Shown: positions 34,813-43,530, numbered from the stretch's first letter. The stretch is DNA of 64,000 nucleotides from Neobacillus cucumis (GCF_016107705.1 NZ_JAEHGC010000004.1:1-64000), one strand, 5' to 3'. Notes: generated from the sequence alone by a model not told the origin. Made by a program: numbers and translations.

Positions 34813-36348
34813 TTAACGGATCCCTTTCATAAAGGTTTGCATTTTTGGTGAAAGAGCAAATAAAATGATTGATAAAACGATTGATACTACCCCAATAGTT
34901 CCAAAGTAAGCCATTTCGTTTTGTGGTGTGTAAAATTTAACAAGTTGCGCATTGAGTGCCTGGGCAGCAGCATTTGATAAGAACCATAGACTCATCATTT
35001 GAGCTGAAAAGGCCGAAGGCGCTAATTTTGTTGTGGCTGATAATCCAACCGGTGACAAGCACAATTCACCAATAACACAAATGAAGTAGCTTAATACAAG
35101 CCATAATGGGTTAACAAGTGCATCCGCTCCACCAATCAAGGCCGGTAAAAGAATCACAACGAATGACAATCCTGCGAACAATAGACCAAATGAAAATTTC
35201 TGTGTATATGTCGGCTGTCTGTCGCCTAATTTTACCCAAACCCAGCCAATAATCGGTGCAAGAACGATAATAAACAATGGGTTTAAGGATTGGAACCAAG
35301 CTGGTGAAATATGCATTCCAGCAAAGTCTAATTGTGTCCGCTTATCGGCAAAGTTTGCCAAAATCGTTGAACCTTGTTCCTCAATCGACCAGAACATAAC
35401 TGATGCGATAAATAGTGGAATATAAGAAATCAGACGAGAACGCTCTTCTTTGCTTGTTTTTGGGCTGCGATACATAAATAGGAAATAAAGGATTGGAATC
35501 ACAAATCCCAGGATTCCTACAAGGTTAATAAATGATGAAATGGTTAAAGTTCCAGTTGAAACCGCAACTGCAATTAATACAACTAAAACTAGTGCGACTA
35601 CACCAATTTTGCCGAAGGCTTTTTTCTTTTCTGAACCTGGCAGCGGATTGGCTACAAAGGTCCCCGCAAGACCGAGATTCTTTTTCTTTGTAGCAATATA
35701 AACTACTAACGCCAAGAACATACCAATTGCAGCAAGCCCGAAGCCAAAGTGGAAATTATACTTCATTCCGACTGTACCAACAACTAATGGTGCGACGAAT
35801 GCGCCAAGGTTAACGCCCATGTAAAAAATACTGAAAGCAGCGTCACGACGCGCGTCTTTAATATCATACATTTCCCCTAAAACCGTAGAAATATTTGGTT
35901 TCAGGAATCCCGTACCGATTACAATCAATACCATCGAAACAAAAAACATCGTTATGCTTCCAGGTATCGCTAAAGCAATATGCCCGAACATAATCAATAT
36001 ACCACCGTAAAACACGGCTTTCGATGCTCCAAATATTCTGTCAGATAGCCAGCCCCCAATAATTCCGGACATATACACTAATGAACCATATACCGAAGCA
36101 ATCGCAAGAGCTGTTTGCTGATCAATTCCTAATCCTCCTTTTGAAACTGAATAATACATATAGTATACAAGGATTGCCTTCATACCATAGTAGGAAAATC
36201 TCTCCCAGAATTCCGTGAAAAATAACGTAAATAATCCTTTAGGATGGCCAAAAAAGCCTTTTTGCGGGACACTTCCCACGATTTTTTGTCTATTCAAAAC
36301 TTCCTGTGAAGCGCTTTCAAAAATTTTCTCTTTTCTCAGAGTAGACAT
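34813..36348 (-). CDS. dtpT: POT-family di/tripeptide:proton symporter
   Basis: A 511-residue peptide transporter with about 14 membrane helices. Landmarks are FGHPKGLFTLFFTEFWERFSY at the first helix (ExxERFxYYG), GGWLSDRIFGASKAVFYGG in loop 2-3, and the PTR2 signature region FSIFYMGVNLGAFVAPLVVG. The ATG at 36348 follows AAAGGAGG; an in-frame ATG at 36435 lies upstream of that SD and would add a charged extension. It is likely transcribed with a 47-residue frame and terminated at 34633. Confidence 0.93.
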   Translation of the reverse strand: MSTLRKEKIFESASQEVLNRQKIVGSVPQKGFFGHPKGLFTLFFTEFWERFSYYGMKAILVYYMYYSVSKGGLGIDQQTALAIASVYGSLVYMSGIIGGWLSDRIFGASKAVFYGGILIMFGHIALAIPGSITMFFVSMVLIVIGTGFLKPNISTVLGEMYDIKDARRDAAFSIFYMGVNLGAFVAPLVVGTVGMKYNFHFGFGLAAIGMFLALVVYIATKKKNLGLAGTFVANPLPGSEKKKAFGKIGVVALVLVVLIAVAVSTGTLTISSFINLVGILGFVIPILYFLFMYRSPKTSKEERSRLISYIPLFIASVMFWSIEEQGSTILANFADKRTQLDFAGMHISPAWFQSLNPLFIIVLAPIIGWVWVKLGDRQPTYTQKFSFGLLFAGLSFVVILLPALIGGADALVNPLWLVLSYFICVIGELCLSPVGLSATTKLAPSAFSAQMMSLWFLSNAAAQALNAQLVKFYTPQNEMAYFGTIGVVSIVLSIILFALSPKMQTFMKGIR

Positions 36349-36537
36349 ATTAGACCTCCTTTTTTCTATATCATAATAGTATTTTAATATTTTATAATTG
36401 TCAATTTCCAAGTAATATTCTTTATTTTCGGACAAATTAAACTTTTCTAATATAATTAAAAGTAATAATCAAACTTCGCACCTAAATAAATATCTTTTAT
36501 TTTCAAATTCAAGGGAGGCCTATCAAGATTAAAAAGC

Positions 36538-36550
36538 AGGGTCTGACCCC
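36538..36550 (+). repeat. REP-like palindrome (AGGGTCTGACCCC)
   Basis: Context TAAAAAGCAGGGTCTGACCCCACTGG; lies upstream of dtpT and next to an AAACGTTT element. Confidence 0.7.
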
Positions 36551-36572
36551 ACTGGCTTGCAAAATTGTACCA

Positions 36573-36700
36573 ATTTCGACAAACTGCGATTCTACACAAA
36601 CGTTTGATTGGAAACCGAACAACCCATTGAAATAGTTAGATCTCCTAACAGGAAGATGCAAAAAAGCTGTCGAAAGCTTGGACAAAATCAACATTCACCC
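36573..36700. repeat. AAACGTTT-palindrome element, type B
   Basis: AATTTCGACAAACTG, TCTACACAAACGTTTGATTG, GAAACCGAACAACCC and later GCTGTCGAAAGCTTGGACAAAAT. It shares order with 16981-17090 and 37118-37260; the latter lies on the other side of the HTH gene at 36793. Confidence 0.65.
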
Positions 36701-36792
36701 AACAATGTTTCCCTGAGTGAAATCTTGTAACCTTCAGTACGTGGAGCAAAGACTGTCCAGGTTATGTAATGGTCTTAAAAAGGAGAATTCCC

Positions 36793-37059
36793 TTGAGACC
36801 AAATGAGACCTTTGGAGAATTAGTAAAGAAATTAAGGATTTCAAAACAGCTATCCCAAGAGGAACTGGCTCATTATTGTAAGAAAAGCCGGAAGCATATG
36901 AGCGATCTTGAAAATGATAAAGCTATACCCACCTATGATTTAACCTGTACATTGGCAGAAAAGCTTGAAATAAAACCCTCTTTATTATTCAACAAACTCG
37001 GCGAAATGGCCGACCAAGCACTGGAAGCCAGAAAGCCATTCAAAAAAGATACATATTAG
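36793..37059 (+). CDS. XRE-family HTH regulator, 88 aa
   Basis: A TTG at 36793, seven bases after GGAG, opens MRPNETFGELVKKLRISKQ. The helix-turn-helix is LSQEELAHYCKKSRKHMSDLE with DLENDKAIPTYDLTCTLAEKL following, a classical Cro/C1 fold. The C-terminal 20 residues are charged (EARKPFKKD). An upstream ATG at 36769 precedes the SD. It is flanked on both sides by AAACGTTT elements in the same orientation and heads a cluster with a second HTH gene, a ComK-like gene and replication genes. Confidence 0.88.
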   Translation: MRPNETFGELVKKLRISKQLSQEELAHYCKKSRKHMSDLENDKAIPTYDLTCTLAEKLEIKPSLLFNKLGEMADQALEARKPFKKDTY

Positions 37060-37117
37060 AACGATTTCAGCTAATATCGTAATGCTCACCAATTCTTACA
37101 ATCTTTAATGTGTTTCG

Positions 37118-37260
37118 ACATAAACGTTTACTAATCAAACGTTTGATTAAATTCGGCAACACCCTTCCTATAACTGTATTTTTCTATTCAGCTGACTAAG
37201 AAAGTTGTCGAAAGTGGAACCGCAAAATTTGACAAAATCTCGAACAATTGTATGGAAACT
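37118..37260. repeat. AAACGTTT-palindrome element, type B
   Basis: GTTTCGACATAAACG, the full palindrome AATCAAACGTTTGATT (37132-37148) and later GTTGTCGAAAGTGG with TTTGACAAAATC. Same order as 36573-36700. Confidence 0.65.
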
Positions 37261-37350
37261 TCCAGGTGGGATATGAACGCATTCCACTCGGATCCTTAAT
37301 TTGTGTTACTTTTGAACTAGAGAGAGAAAACAAAGAGTGGGGGCACAGTG

Positions 37351-37581
37351 ATGGAAAAGAAAGTGACTTTCAAATTGCAAAACATTGTACAGAAACATGA
37401 TTTATCCTTAAGAGAAATGTCCAGATTAACGGATATTCCTCGTCCTACTTTAAGTAAATTAATGAATCAAAAAGCGCAAAATATTCATTTACCACATATT
37501 TTGCGGATTGCCGACGTCTTTAACGTCAATGATATTCGCGAAATAATTGACCTAGTTGACATACCTACCGAATCGTTGTAA
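37351..37581 (+). CDS. small Cro/C1-type HTH regulator, 76 aa
   Basis: GGGGG lies eight bases before the ATG at 37351. The protein is almost only a DNA-binding domain: NIVQKHDLSLREMSRLTDI, then PRPTLSKLMNQKAQNIHLPH and ILRIADVFNVNDIREIIDL. It has no dimerisation or sensor domain. A terminator-like GGGCGGC/GCCGCCC hairpin follows (37594-37634). It probably belongs functionally with the HTH gene upstream and the ComK-like gene downstream. Confidence 0.88.
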   Translation: MEKKVTFKLQNIVQKHDLSLREMSRLTDIPRPTLSKLMNQKAQNIHLPHILRIADVFNVNDIREIIDLVDIPTESL

Positions 37582-37593
37582 TGATCTTCATTG

Positions 37594-37640
37594 GGGCGGC
37601 TTTTGATCAACATACATAATGTTTATTGCCGCCCTTCTAT
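37594..37640 (+). terminator. terminator after the second HTH gene
   Basis: GGGCGGC (37594-37600) pairs with GCCGCCC (37628-37634) around 27 bases, followed by TTCTAT. The loop is long and the T tract weak. Nothing further is recognised up to the ComK-like gene at 37877. Confidence 0.5.
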
Positions 37641-37876
37641 CTTGGCGAATGGGAACAAAAATTAAATTGTTTAAGAGAATTGGATATTCCAGCGTTTCTT
37701 TAACATTCAGCCTCGGCACCCTTCATTCAACCCCAAAATGTTAGTATCAAATCCTCAGGCAATGAAACCATTTGCCAAAATATCATTCCATACTTTTGTA
37801 ACCGCTTAAATGGAACAGCTCTTACTCTTTGTTTGTCATGCTTTCTTTAAATAAATGAAGGAGTTGTGGAACGTTT

Positions 37877-38413
37877 ATGGAAAAATTTCATATTATTAAG
37901 CCATCTTTCATGTACATGGAAGGCCATGTCGACCGGTATGCGAAGCTTTGTGCAAAGGTAACCCAAACTGATGGAATCATCCTTGTCGACAAGTCCCCTG
38001 TCCAAATTATTGCAGATAGTATCAGATGCATTGGCTTTAATTTAAAAGGTGCCTTAGAAACCTCCAAATGGATCATGGGGGATTCCTATATGTGCCCCAT
38101 CATGGTAAATCCGATTCTGAGAATTGTCGTATTCCCAACAAAATCAATCAACAATGAGGATTCCATCTGGTTGAACCCGGACCAGATCCTCCGGACGAGC
38201 AGCTATTTCAACAAGACAAAAATAGAATTTAAGAATGGACATATTCTGATTGTTCCATGCAGGCTATCTGCCTTTAACACAAAGTTGCAGACGGCGGAAC
38301 AGTTTCGAAGGATTACTTGTGGAATCGCAAGAGATCCTCTTTGCTTTGATCTAGAGCCGAAGAGGAAGAGGATGGAGCTTGGCCGGAAAAAACAAGAAAA
38401 GAGGAGCAACTAA
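37877..38413 (+). CDS. ComK-family transcription factor
   Basis: I assign this by its resemblance to B. subtilis ComK, the competence master regulator: CPIMVNPILRIVVFPTKS corresponds to PIMVDPSNQIFLFPTLS; IWLNPDQILRTSSYFNKTKI then FKNGHILIVPCRLSAFNTKL corresponds to the following strand-rich block up to SFENQ. The N-terminal SPVQIIADSIRCIGFNLKGA also matches. Length 178 versus 192. The C-terminal third is shorter and basic (KRKRMELGRKKQEKRSN). GGAG precedes the ATG. It lies in a plus-strand cluster with HTH and replication-type genes, so it may be a ComK paralogue serving that cluster rather than the chromosomal competence regulator. Confidence 0.8.
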   Translation: MEKFHIIKPSFMYMEGHVDRYAKLCAKVTQTDGIILVDKSPVQIIADSIRCIGFNLKGALETSKWIMGDSYMCPIMVNPILRIVVFPTKSINNEDSIWLNPDQILRTSSYFNKTKIEFKNGHILIVPCRLSAFNTKLQTAEQFRRITCGIARDPLCFDLEPKRKRMELGRKKQEKRSN

Positions 38414-38423
38414 AAATTCCACA

Positions 38424-38465
38424 GGGGCGGTTCCCATGGGCCCAAAAGGCCGCAAGAACCGCCCC
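38424..38465. repeat. GGGGCGGTTC/GAACCGCCCC hairpin
   Basis: Perfect 10-bp arms GGGGCGGTTC (38424-38433) and GAACCGCCCC (38456-38465), with inner GGGCCC-containing loop. It is a C-variant of the GGGACGGTTC element and lies between the ComK-like gene and the DnaD-like gene. Confidence 0.75.
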
Positions 38466-38502
38466 TACGATCATCCTAGTGAAGAAAGGACAATGATGGA
38501 TA

Positions 38503-39471
38503 ATGGCAAAATATAGAATGGTACAAACTGAATTTTGGAAGATTCCCATCGTTTCAGAAGAGATGACCCCGGAGGAAAAATATTTTTACCTATATCTGCT
38601 TACGAATCCGCATACGACTCAAATTGGAATCTATAAAATTACGGAAAAACAAATGGCTTTTGATATGGGCTATTCGATTGAGAGTGTTCATTTGTTACTG
38701 GAGCGCTTCATCCTACATTACAAGTTGATTCGTTACAATCCTGAAACGAGAGAACTTGCGATTGAAAACTGGGGGAAGGATAACCTGGATAAAGGCGGGA
38801 AACCAGTCGTGGATTGTATTCTTTCCGAATTAAAAAGGGTTGAGGATCATTCGCTCATCCGTTATGTTTCGGAACCCATTCCTAAACAGTACTTTCGCAG
38901 CCTCTATGAATCTTTTTATAAACAAGAAGAGAAGTTTTTCGGTAACCAAGAAAGTGAACAAGATAAAAATGATACATATAAGACGGAATATATAGAAATG
39001 AACGATTCGTACCCGTGTCGTCATACGATACGTGGACAAAAAGAAAAACAAAAAGAAAATGAAAAAGAAAAACAACAAAAAGCCTTTTACCTAGACATGG
39101 AAAATCCCCAAACAACAGAAGATGTGAAAGAAATTATTAAGTTTTGGGACGCGAATGGATTTGGGCTTACAAACGTGAATGCGAAAGAACAGCTATTATC
39201 TTGGCTAGATGATTCTAGCTTCCTACAGCCAAAAGAGATGATTTTAAAGGCCATGAATATAGCCTGTTCCAATAACAAGCGAAGGCTGAACTATATTGTG
39301 GGGATTCTTAAAAACTGGGAAAATGAATCTTTACGGACCATAGAAGAAATTGACTCTTATTATGAGAACCAAAAGCCTGTTCTTAAGTCCAAGCCTTTGT
39401 CCGTATCCCCTCCTGCCGGTAGAGCGATTCCAGGTGAATTTACACTCGATCTAACAGCGGGTGAAGCATGA
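38503..39471 (+). CDS. DnaD-like replication protein (phage replisome-organiser type)
   Basis: A 322-residue protein. The N-terminus is a winged helix (KIPIVSEEMTPEEKYFYLYL, QIGIYKITEKQMAFDMGYS) as in phage replisome organisers. A charged linker rich in Lys, Glu and Gln covers about residues 140-200. The C-terminal domain (EDVKEIIKFWDANGFGL, QLLSWLDDSSF, MNIACSNNKRRLNYIVGIL then KNWENE) is the DnaD/DnaB_2 fold that binds DNA and loads helicase. Its end overlaps the start of the helicase gene by four bases, showing translational coupling. Confidence 0.88.
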   Translation: MAKYRMVQTEFWKIPIVSEEMTPEEKYFYLYLLTNPHTTQIGIYKITEKQMAFDMGYSIESVHLLLERFILHYKLIRYNPETRELAIENWGKDNLDKGGKPVVDCILSELKRVEDHSLIRYVSEPIPKQYFRSLYESFYKQEEKFFGNQESEQDKNDTYKTEYIEMNDSYPCRHTIRGQKEKQKENEKEKQQKAFYLDMENPQTTEDVKEIIKFWDANGFGLTNVNAKEQLLSWLDDSSFLQPKEMILKAMNIACSNNKRRLNYIVGILKNWENESLRTIEEIDSYYENQKPVLKSKPLSVSPPAGRAIPGEFTLDLTAGEA

Positions 39472-40733
39472 TGAGCCTGGCTGAAAAGACGTTCTTGGGC
39501 AGCCTGATGAAGGCGGAGTACTTACTAAAGGACACTGTTATTCAATCGGAACATCTCGAAAGCATACGGCATCAAGAATTAATGCGAAAAATGGTGGAGT
39601 TAAAACAAGCTGGTAAGAATATTGATTTGATTACCTTTACCACCCTACCCGACCTCGAATCATACGGTGGAATGTCTTACCTTTCCGAACTGTTATCGTA
39701 CGCAGATGTGGAGAAATTTGGCGGGACGGAGAAGCTTATTCTTGAGCTATGGAAAGAGCGGGAAAAGCGAAACATCTTGAGCATTGCCGCCATCAATGAT
39801 TGGGAGATTGCGAAAGTCATTGCCGAATTGGATAAAATTAACCAAATGAAGACGGAGGATCACACTTCCTTACAACAAGCTCTGGCCAATCTCTATGAGG
39901 CCCCCTGGGAGGATCAAGCAGACTCAAAAAGTGCGACAACGGGTATTATAAAGCTCGATGAGGTGACGGGAGGCTTTCAGAACGGGGAAGTAACGATTCT
40001 AGCGGCAAGACCCTCGATGGGTAAAACTGATGTGATGCTGCATTTTGCCAAAATGACGGGTTGGGCAGGGTTTCTGCCCCTCGTATTTTCCTTAGAAATG
40101 CCTGAAAAGCAGATCACGTCCCGATTAATCGCTTCGACTGGCGGCTTTAACCGTGCTAAAATGCGGGATCCAAAAAGAATGCTTACTCCAAATCAAAAGA
40201 ATAAATGGTCGGATGTGATTGGGGATCTCACGGAAACCCATATGCAAATATTTGATTGGGCTGGACAAACAATTGCCGAAATGAGGGCGAAAACGAGAAA
40301 GCTAATGCATCAATTTCCCTACAAGAAACCGATCCTTTTCATTGATTATTTAACCCTGATCTATTCCAGTCAATTTTACGGCGGGAATGCCCATTTACAG
40401 GTAACGGAAATATCCAAATCCCTGAAAACGATGGCGAAGGATTTTGATTGTCCCGTCATTTGTTTGGCGCAGCTCAATCGGTCGGTGGAATCCAGAGCTA
40501 ATAAACGGCCGATGATGTCGGATATTCGGGAATCAGGCAGTGTGGAACAGGATGCCGATGTGATTTTGTTCTTGTACCGGGAAGCGTATTATGACAAGGA
40601 AATCGAGGACCATTCCCTTGAAATCATTGTCTCGAAAAATCGAAACGGTCCGGTTGGAACCATCAGGGTGAATTATAACGAGCATACAGGAAGGATTGAG
40701 GATCAAAAGGAACCAAACCTTACCCTTGAATAA
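39468..40733 (+). CDS. DnaB-like replicative helicase (phage type)
   Basis: A 421-residue RecA-fold 5'-3' helicase. The N-terminal DnaB domain is short. Walker A is ILAARPSMGKTDVML near residue 180, Walker B is KPILFIDYLTLI, and the sensor/Arg-finger region reads VICLAQLNRSVESRANKRP with SDIRESGSVEQDADVILFLYR. Such helicases are loaded by DnaD-like partners, consistent with the coupled gene upstream. No primase gene is present. With the ComK-like and HTH genes it forms a compact replication-type module without phage structural genes. Confidence 0.93.
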   Translation: MMSLAEKTFLGSLMKAEYLLKDTVIQSEHLESIRHQELMRKMVELKQAGKNIDLITFTTLPDLESYGGMSYLSELLSYADVEKFGGTEKLILELWKEREKRNILSIAAINDWEIAKVIAELDKINQMKTEDHTSLQQALANLYEAPWEDQADSKSATTGIIKLDEVTGGFQNGEVTILAARPSMGKTDVMLHFAKMTGWAGFLPLVFSLEMPEKQITSRLIASTGGFNRAKMRDPKRMLTPNQKNKWSDVIGDLTETHMQIFDWAGQTIAEMRAKTRKLMHQFPYKKPILFIDYLTLIYSSQFYGGNAHLQVTEISKSLKTMAKDFDCPVICLAQLNRSVESRANKRPMMSDIRESGSVEQDADVILFLYREAYYDKEIEDHSLEIIVSKNRNGPVGTIRVNYNEHTGRIEDQKEPNLTLE

Positions 40734-40800
40734 TCTATCTTTAGACTTTTAAACGCAGGCCCACAGCTGGAAATAGAATGGAATAACGAGGTGTTGTTAC

Positions 40801-41223
40801 ATGCTTGTGAAGGATCTATACCAGGAGTGTTTACTTTATGAGGAATCCTCATTGGCCCATTATATCTACCATTTACTGGCCGAGAGGAAAGTTTCATTAG
40901 AGGACGACTCTTCCAGAATCGATTTAAACCATGCGGATCAACACAAAGTAGCTGAAATGATTCAAACCAATGTATTAGGTTTTCATAAGGTGGGTATTTA
41001 CTCCCTGAAGATGAACCAGATGGCTTTTGCCTTTATCTATGCGAGCAGTCAGGAAGAGGCCATCCAATACTATACCAAATCATTTCATAAAACCCCGTTG
41101 AACTGTCATGAATATCCGCTAGATTTGGAGCTTACTAGAGGAAATGGTGTCATTTCGTTTCGGGAGATGAAGAAGGAATTTAAGAGTTTTCCGGCTATTG
41201 CGGGATGTTTTATGAGGGGGTGA
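40801..41223 (+). CDS. hypothetical protein at the end of the replication-type cluster, 140 aa
   Basis: I do not recognise this protein. It has an N-terminal helical region (LVKDLYQECLLYEESSLAHY, then IYHLLAERKVSLED) and an alpha/beta C-terminal half (FAFIYASSQEEAIQYYTKSF, ISFREMKKEFKSFPAI). AACGAGG precedes the ATG weakly. It follows the helicase by 67 bases on the same strand, so it is probably the last gene of this cluster. A repeat hairpin lies directly after it. Confidence 0.75.
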   Translation: MLVKDLYQECLLYEESSLAHYIYHLLAERKVSLEDDSSRIDLNHADQHKVAEMIQTNVLGFHKVGIYSLKMNQMAFAFIYASSQEEAIQYYTKSFHKTPLNCHEYPLDLELTRGNGVISFREMKKEFKSFPAIAGCFMRG

Positions 41224-41237
41224 AAGCAGGCGGTCCT

Positions 41238-41296
41238 TTTCCACAGGGATAACCACGGGACGGTTTTCATGGTCCAAAAAAGCCGTCCCTATGGTA
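41238..41296. repeat. GGGACGG hairpin element
   Basis: CCACGGGACGGTTTTCATGGTCC and, after AAAAAAG, CCGTCCCTATGG form a stem. A half copy (AAACGTCCCTATGGTC) lies at about 41487-41502, and degenerate REP palindromes lie at 41329-41352 and 41444-41455. Confidence 0.65.
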
Positions 41297-41518
41297 TTTC
41301 TTGCAAATCAGCGCTTTAAAACTTTAGTAGAGTGGGGGCCTCCCCCCCACTGGGCATGGCCAAAATTAATCTTCAAGGTACTTACTATCAAGAAGATAGG
41401 TTAAGCCACCTTCATTATCAGCAGCCCTTTTACTTTTGAGTGATGGTCTGACCCCGATATTCCCCAACGTTCAAAAAAACCGTGAGAAACGTCCCTATGG
41501 TCTTTTTAAAAAGTTAGT

Positions 41519-41709
41519 CATTTTCCATACTAGATTTGTCCAATCAAAAACTATTTTTCGACATATTTTGCAGTATCGAACATATGGAGGTGATTATATA
41601 ACTCATAACTACTGGGTGTTTCGAGTTCCGATTTCTGAAAATGGAATTGTTCCAACTGCTCTCCACATCATGTTAAACAATGATTCACACTTCCTTGTTA
41701 ATAATGTAA
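41519..41709 (+). pseudogene. truncated duplicate of the 30144-30530 gene and its upstream region
   Basis: 190 bp match 30066-30257, including TTGTCCAATCAAAAACTAT, CATATGGAGGTGATTATA and codons for VFRVPISENGIVPTALHIML. The start ATG is ATA, a base is lost in ACTACTGGG, and homology ends after NNDSHFLVNNV. The downstream sequence up to the beta-helix gene is unrelated. The duplicated stretch may supply a promoter for that gene. Confidence 0.8.
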
Positions 41710-41839
41710 AACCACCAGGATTTTTGGTAAGTCTATCTTTCTTAGAATTTAAATCTTTACCAAAAAAACGGTATAGAAAAGATTTTGTGATTTTCGCAGA
41801 CTTTATTTGTTTTGAAAAACTCTCATAAGGCGGTTAAAA

Positions 41840-43378
41840 ATGGCGAATTTAAAAAGGTTTGGAAATGTTCTGGAATATGGATTTTCAGGAAATGGAACAG
41901 ATGCAGATACAGCATTGCTACAACAGTGTATAAATGAAAATTCAATTGTCGAGTTTCCCTCTGGTACCTACACCATTAAATCTGTCAATGTTCCAGCTAG
42001 AACAACAATTAGAGGTCAGGGAGATGCAACGATTATTAGAGCAACTACGAGCACAACTGGAAATTTATTTAATATAACAGGCGGATTTGCTGTTATTGAA
42101 AGTATGAGAATTGATGGGCAAGGAGTTTCGGGTTCACTCAACGCTATTGGCGATTTTGATACGAGTCGAACTTCAGACAATACCTTTGAACTAGTAAAAG
42201 TAACAGATGTCAATGTATACAATATGACAGGATCAGCAGTTTATTTTGCAGGTCGTGGAATGGACTATGTCATAACAAGGTTATCATGTTGGAATGTAGC
42301 AGAGTATGGGATTTATTTAGGTGAAAATAACATCGGTGTTTCTGATAGTCAGATTACAGGGTGCCTTATCAGTGGAACAGGAAAACAAGGAATTTATTTC
42401 GCCAACGGAAATACAAGAATTACAGCGACGAAAGTTTGTTTGTCTGGTAGAAAAGGTTATCCAGCTATCCATTTAAATGATGCTATTTATGTGAGTATGG
42501 CAACAGTTGAGTTACAACAAAACTGCTATGATGCACTCCATATTCAAAACGGCGGAGGACATAACATTACAAGTCTTATAATAGACAGTAACAATATGAA
42601 CGGTCTAACAGGCGATTATTGCGGGGTCCGATTGTCTGATGGTACGCAATTCAATAAAATTTCGGGTACTTTAATTGATGGACGATTCAAGAACGTTGCA
42701 GCACCTTATGGAATGACTTCCCTTTATGGTGTGGTTGTATCAGATAACAATAGTGGTTACAACGATATCGACATGAAGTATTATCCGTATCAATATAAAA
42801 CAATAGCGGATCGAATTATCCCTTATTCCGTACCAATTAACGATATTTCATCTACATTTAAACTAAATGGGCGAGATTATTACAACTTCAACAACCAAGC
42901 TATCGTAGTTGGCATAAATGCAAAGATAGATGCAGCTAAAACGGATACAATCGGACTAACAGCAACAGCAACAGCTCAGGGGATTGACTTTAAGGTAAAT
43001 ACCGCAAAATCTATAACAACTAGTATGATGACTTATCAAAGATTGACCCTTGATACCACAGCATTATGGTTAGCAGGAAAAACAAAACTGTATATTACCT
43101 TCCAAGTGAAAGTAATGAATGGGGTCGCGGTAGACTTAAATCTTTCAGAAGAAAGTACTACTCATACGACTAATTCTTCAAATGGAACACATCTTATCAT
43201 GGGTACAGCAAGAAACATTCAATATTTGGATGGAGCAACATACAAAACCATGAGATACTGTTCTGAAGCAGGATACAAAGCACATATTGATTTTGATATT
43301 TGGCTTGATAAAACCATTTCTGTTAATGCGAATGATGTATTAGTATCTGTCAAGAACATTAGAATTTCCGCAGTTTAA
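41840..43378 (+). CDS. right-handed beta-helix (pectate-lyase superfamily) protein
   Basis: A 512-residue protein. It starts with the Pectate_lyase_3-type entrance YGFSGNGTDADTALLQQCIN (residues 14-33) and VEFPSGTYTIKSVNVPARTT, followed by beta-helix coils with IESMRIDGQG, YGIYLGENNIGVSDSQITG, KQGIYFANGNTRITATKV and HNITSLIIDSNNMNG. From about residue 340 a separate beta domain follows. No signal peptide. The layout resembles phage tail-spike and surface polysaccharide-binding proteins; the enzyme activity is unknown. A short RBS (AAGGCGG) precedes the ATG. Confidence 0.85.
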   Translation: MANLKRFGNVLEYGFSGNGTDADTALLQQCINENSIVEFPSGTYTIKSVNVPARTTIRGQGDATIIRATTSTTGNLFNITGGFAVIESMRIDGQGVSGSLNAIGDFDTSRTSDNTFELVKVTDVNVYNMTGSAVYFAGRGMDYVITRLSCWNVAEYGIYLGENNIGVSDSQITGCLISGTGKQGIYFANGNTRITATKVCLSGRKGYPAIHLNDAIYVSMATVELQQNCYDALHIQNGGGHNITSLIIDSNNMNGLTGDYCGVRLSDGTQFNKISGTLIDGRFKNVAAPYGMTSLYGVVVSDNNSGYNDIDMKYYPYQYKTIADRIIPYSVPINDISSTFKLNGRDYYNFNNQAIVVGINAKIDAAKTDTIGLTATATAQGIDFKVNTAKSITTSMMTYQRLTLDTTALWLAGKTKLYITFQVKVMNGVAVDLNLSEESTTHTTNSSNGTHLIMGTARNIQYLDGATYKTMRYCSEAGYKAHIDFDIWLDKTISVNANDVLVSVKNIRISAV

Positions 43379-43452
43379 TATATCTTTGGAGCAAAATACT
43401 CAATACCTAGTCCTCTATATGCCAGGAATTAAAAGGGTCTAGATGGAAAGAT

Positions 43453-43530
43453 TCCAGAGGGACGGTTCTCTTGGTCTATTTTATTTATTTCTTGGACCAA
43501 AAAAGCCGAAAGAACCGTCCCCATGGTCAT
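43453..43530. repeat. GGGACGGTTCT/AGAACCGTCCC hairpin element, full copy
   Basis: GGGACGGTTCT (43459-43469), TTGGTC, a T-rich middle, TTGGACCAA and AGAACCGTCCC (43511-43521). The best preserved copy of this family in the window. Confidence 0.8.

Noticed and set aside
36793..41223. Ordinary prophage
   Set aside because: No integrase, terminase, portal, capsid, tail or lysis gene lies around the replication-type genes, and no attachment-site repeats were seen. It may derive from a phage but is not one now.
41436..41828. 130-aa plus-strand frame before the beta-helix gene
   Set aside because: A chimera of a degenerate REP, the truncated duplicate of the 30144 gene with its ATG changed to ATA, and unrelated sequence. 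Listed as a pseudogene instead.
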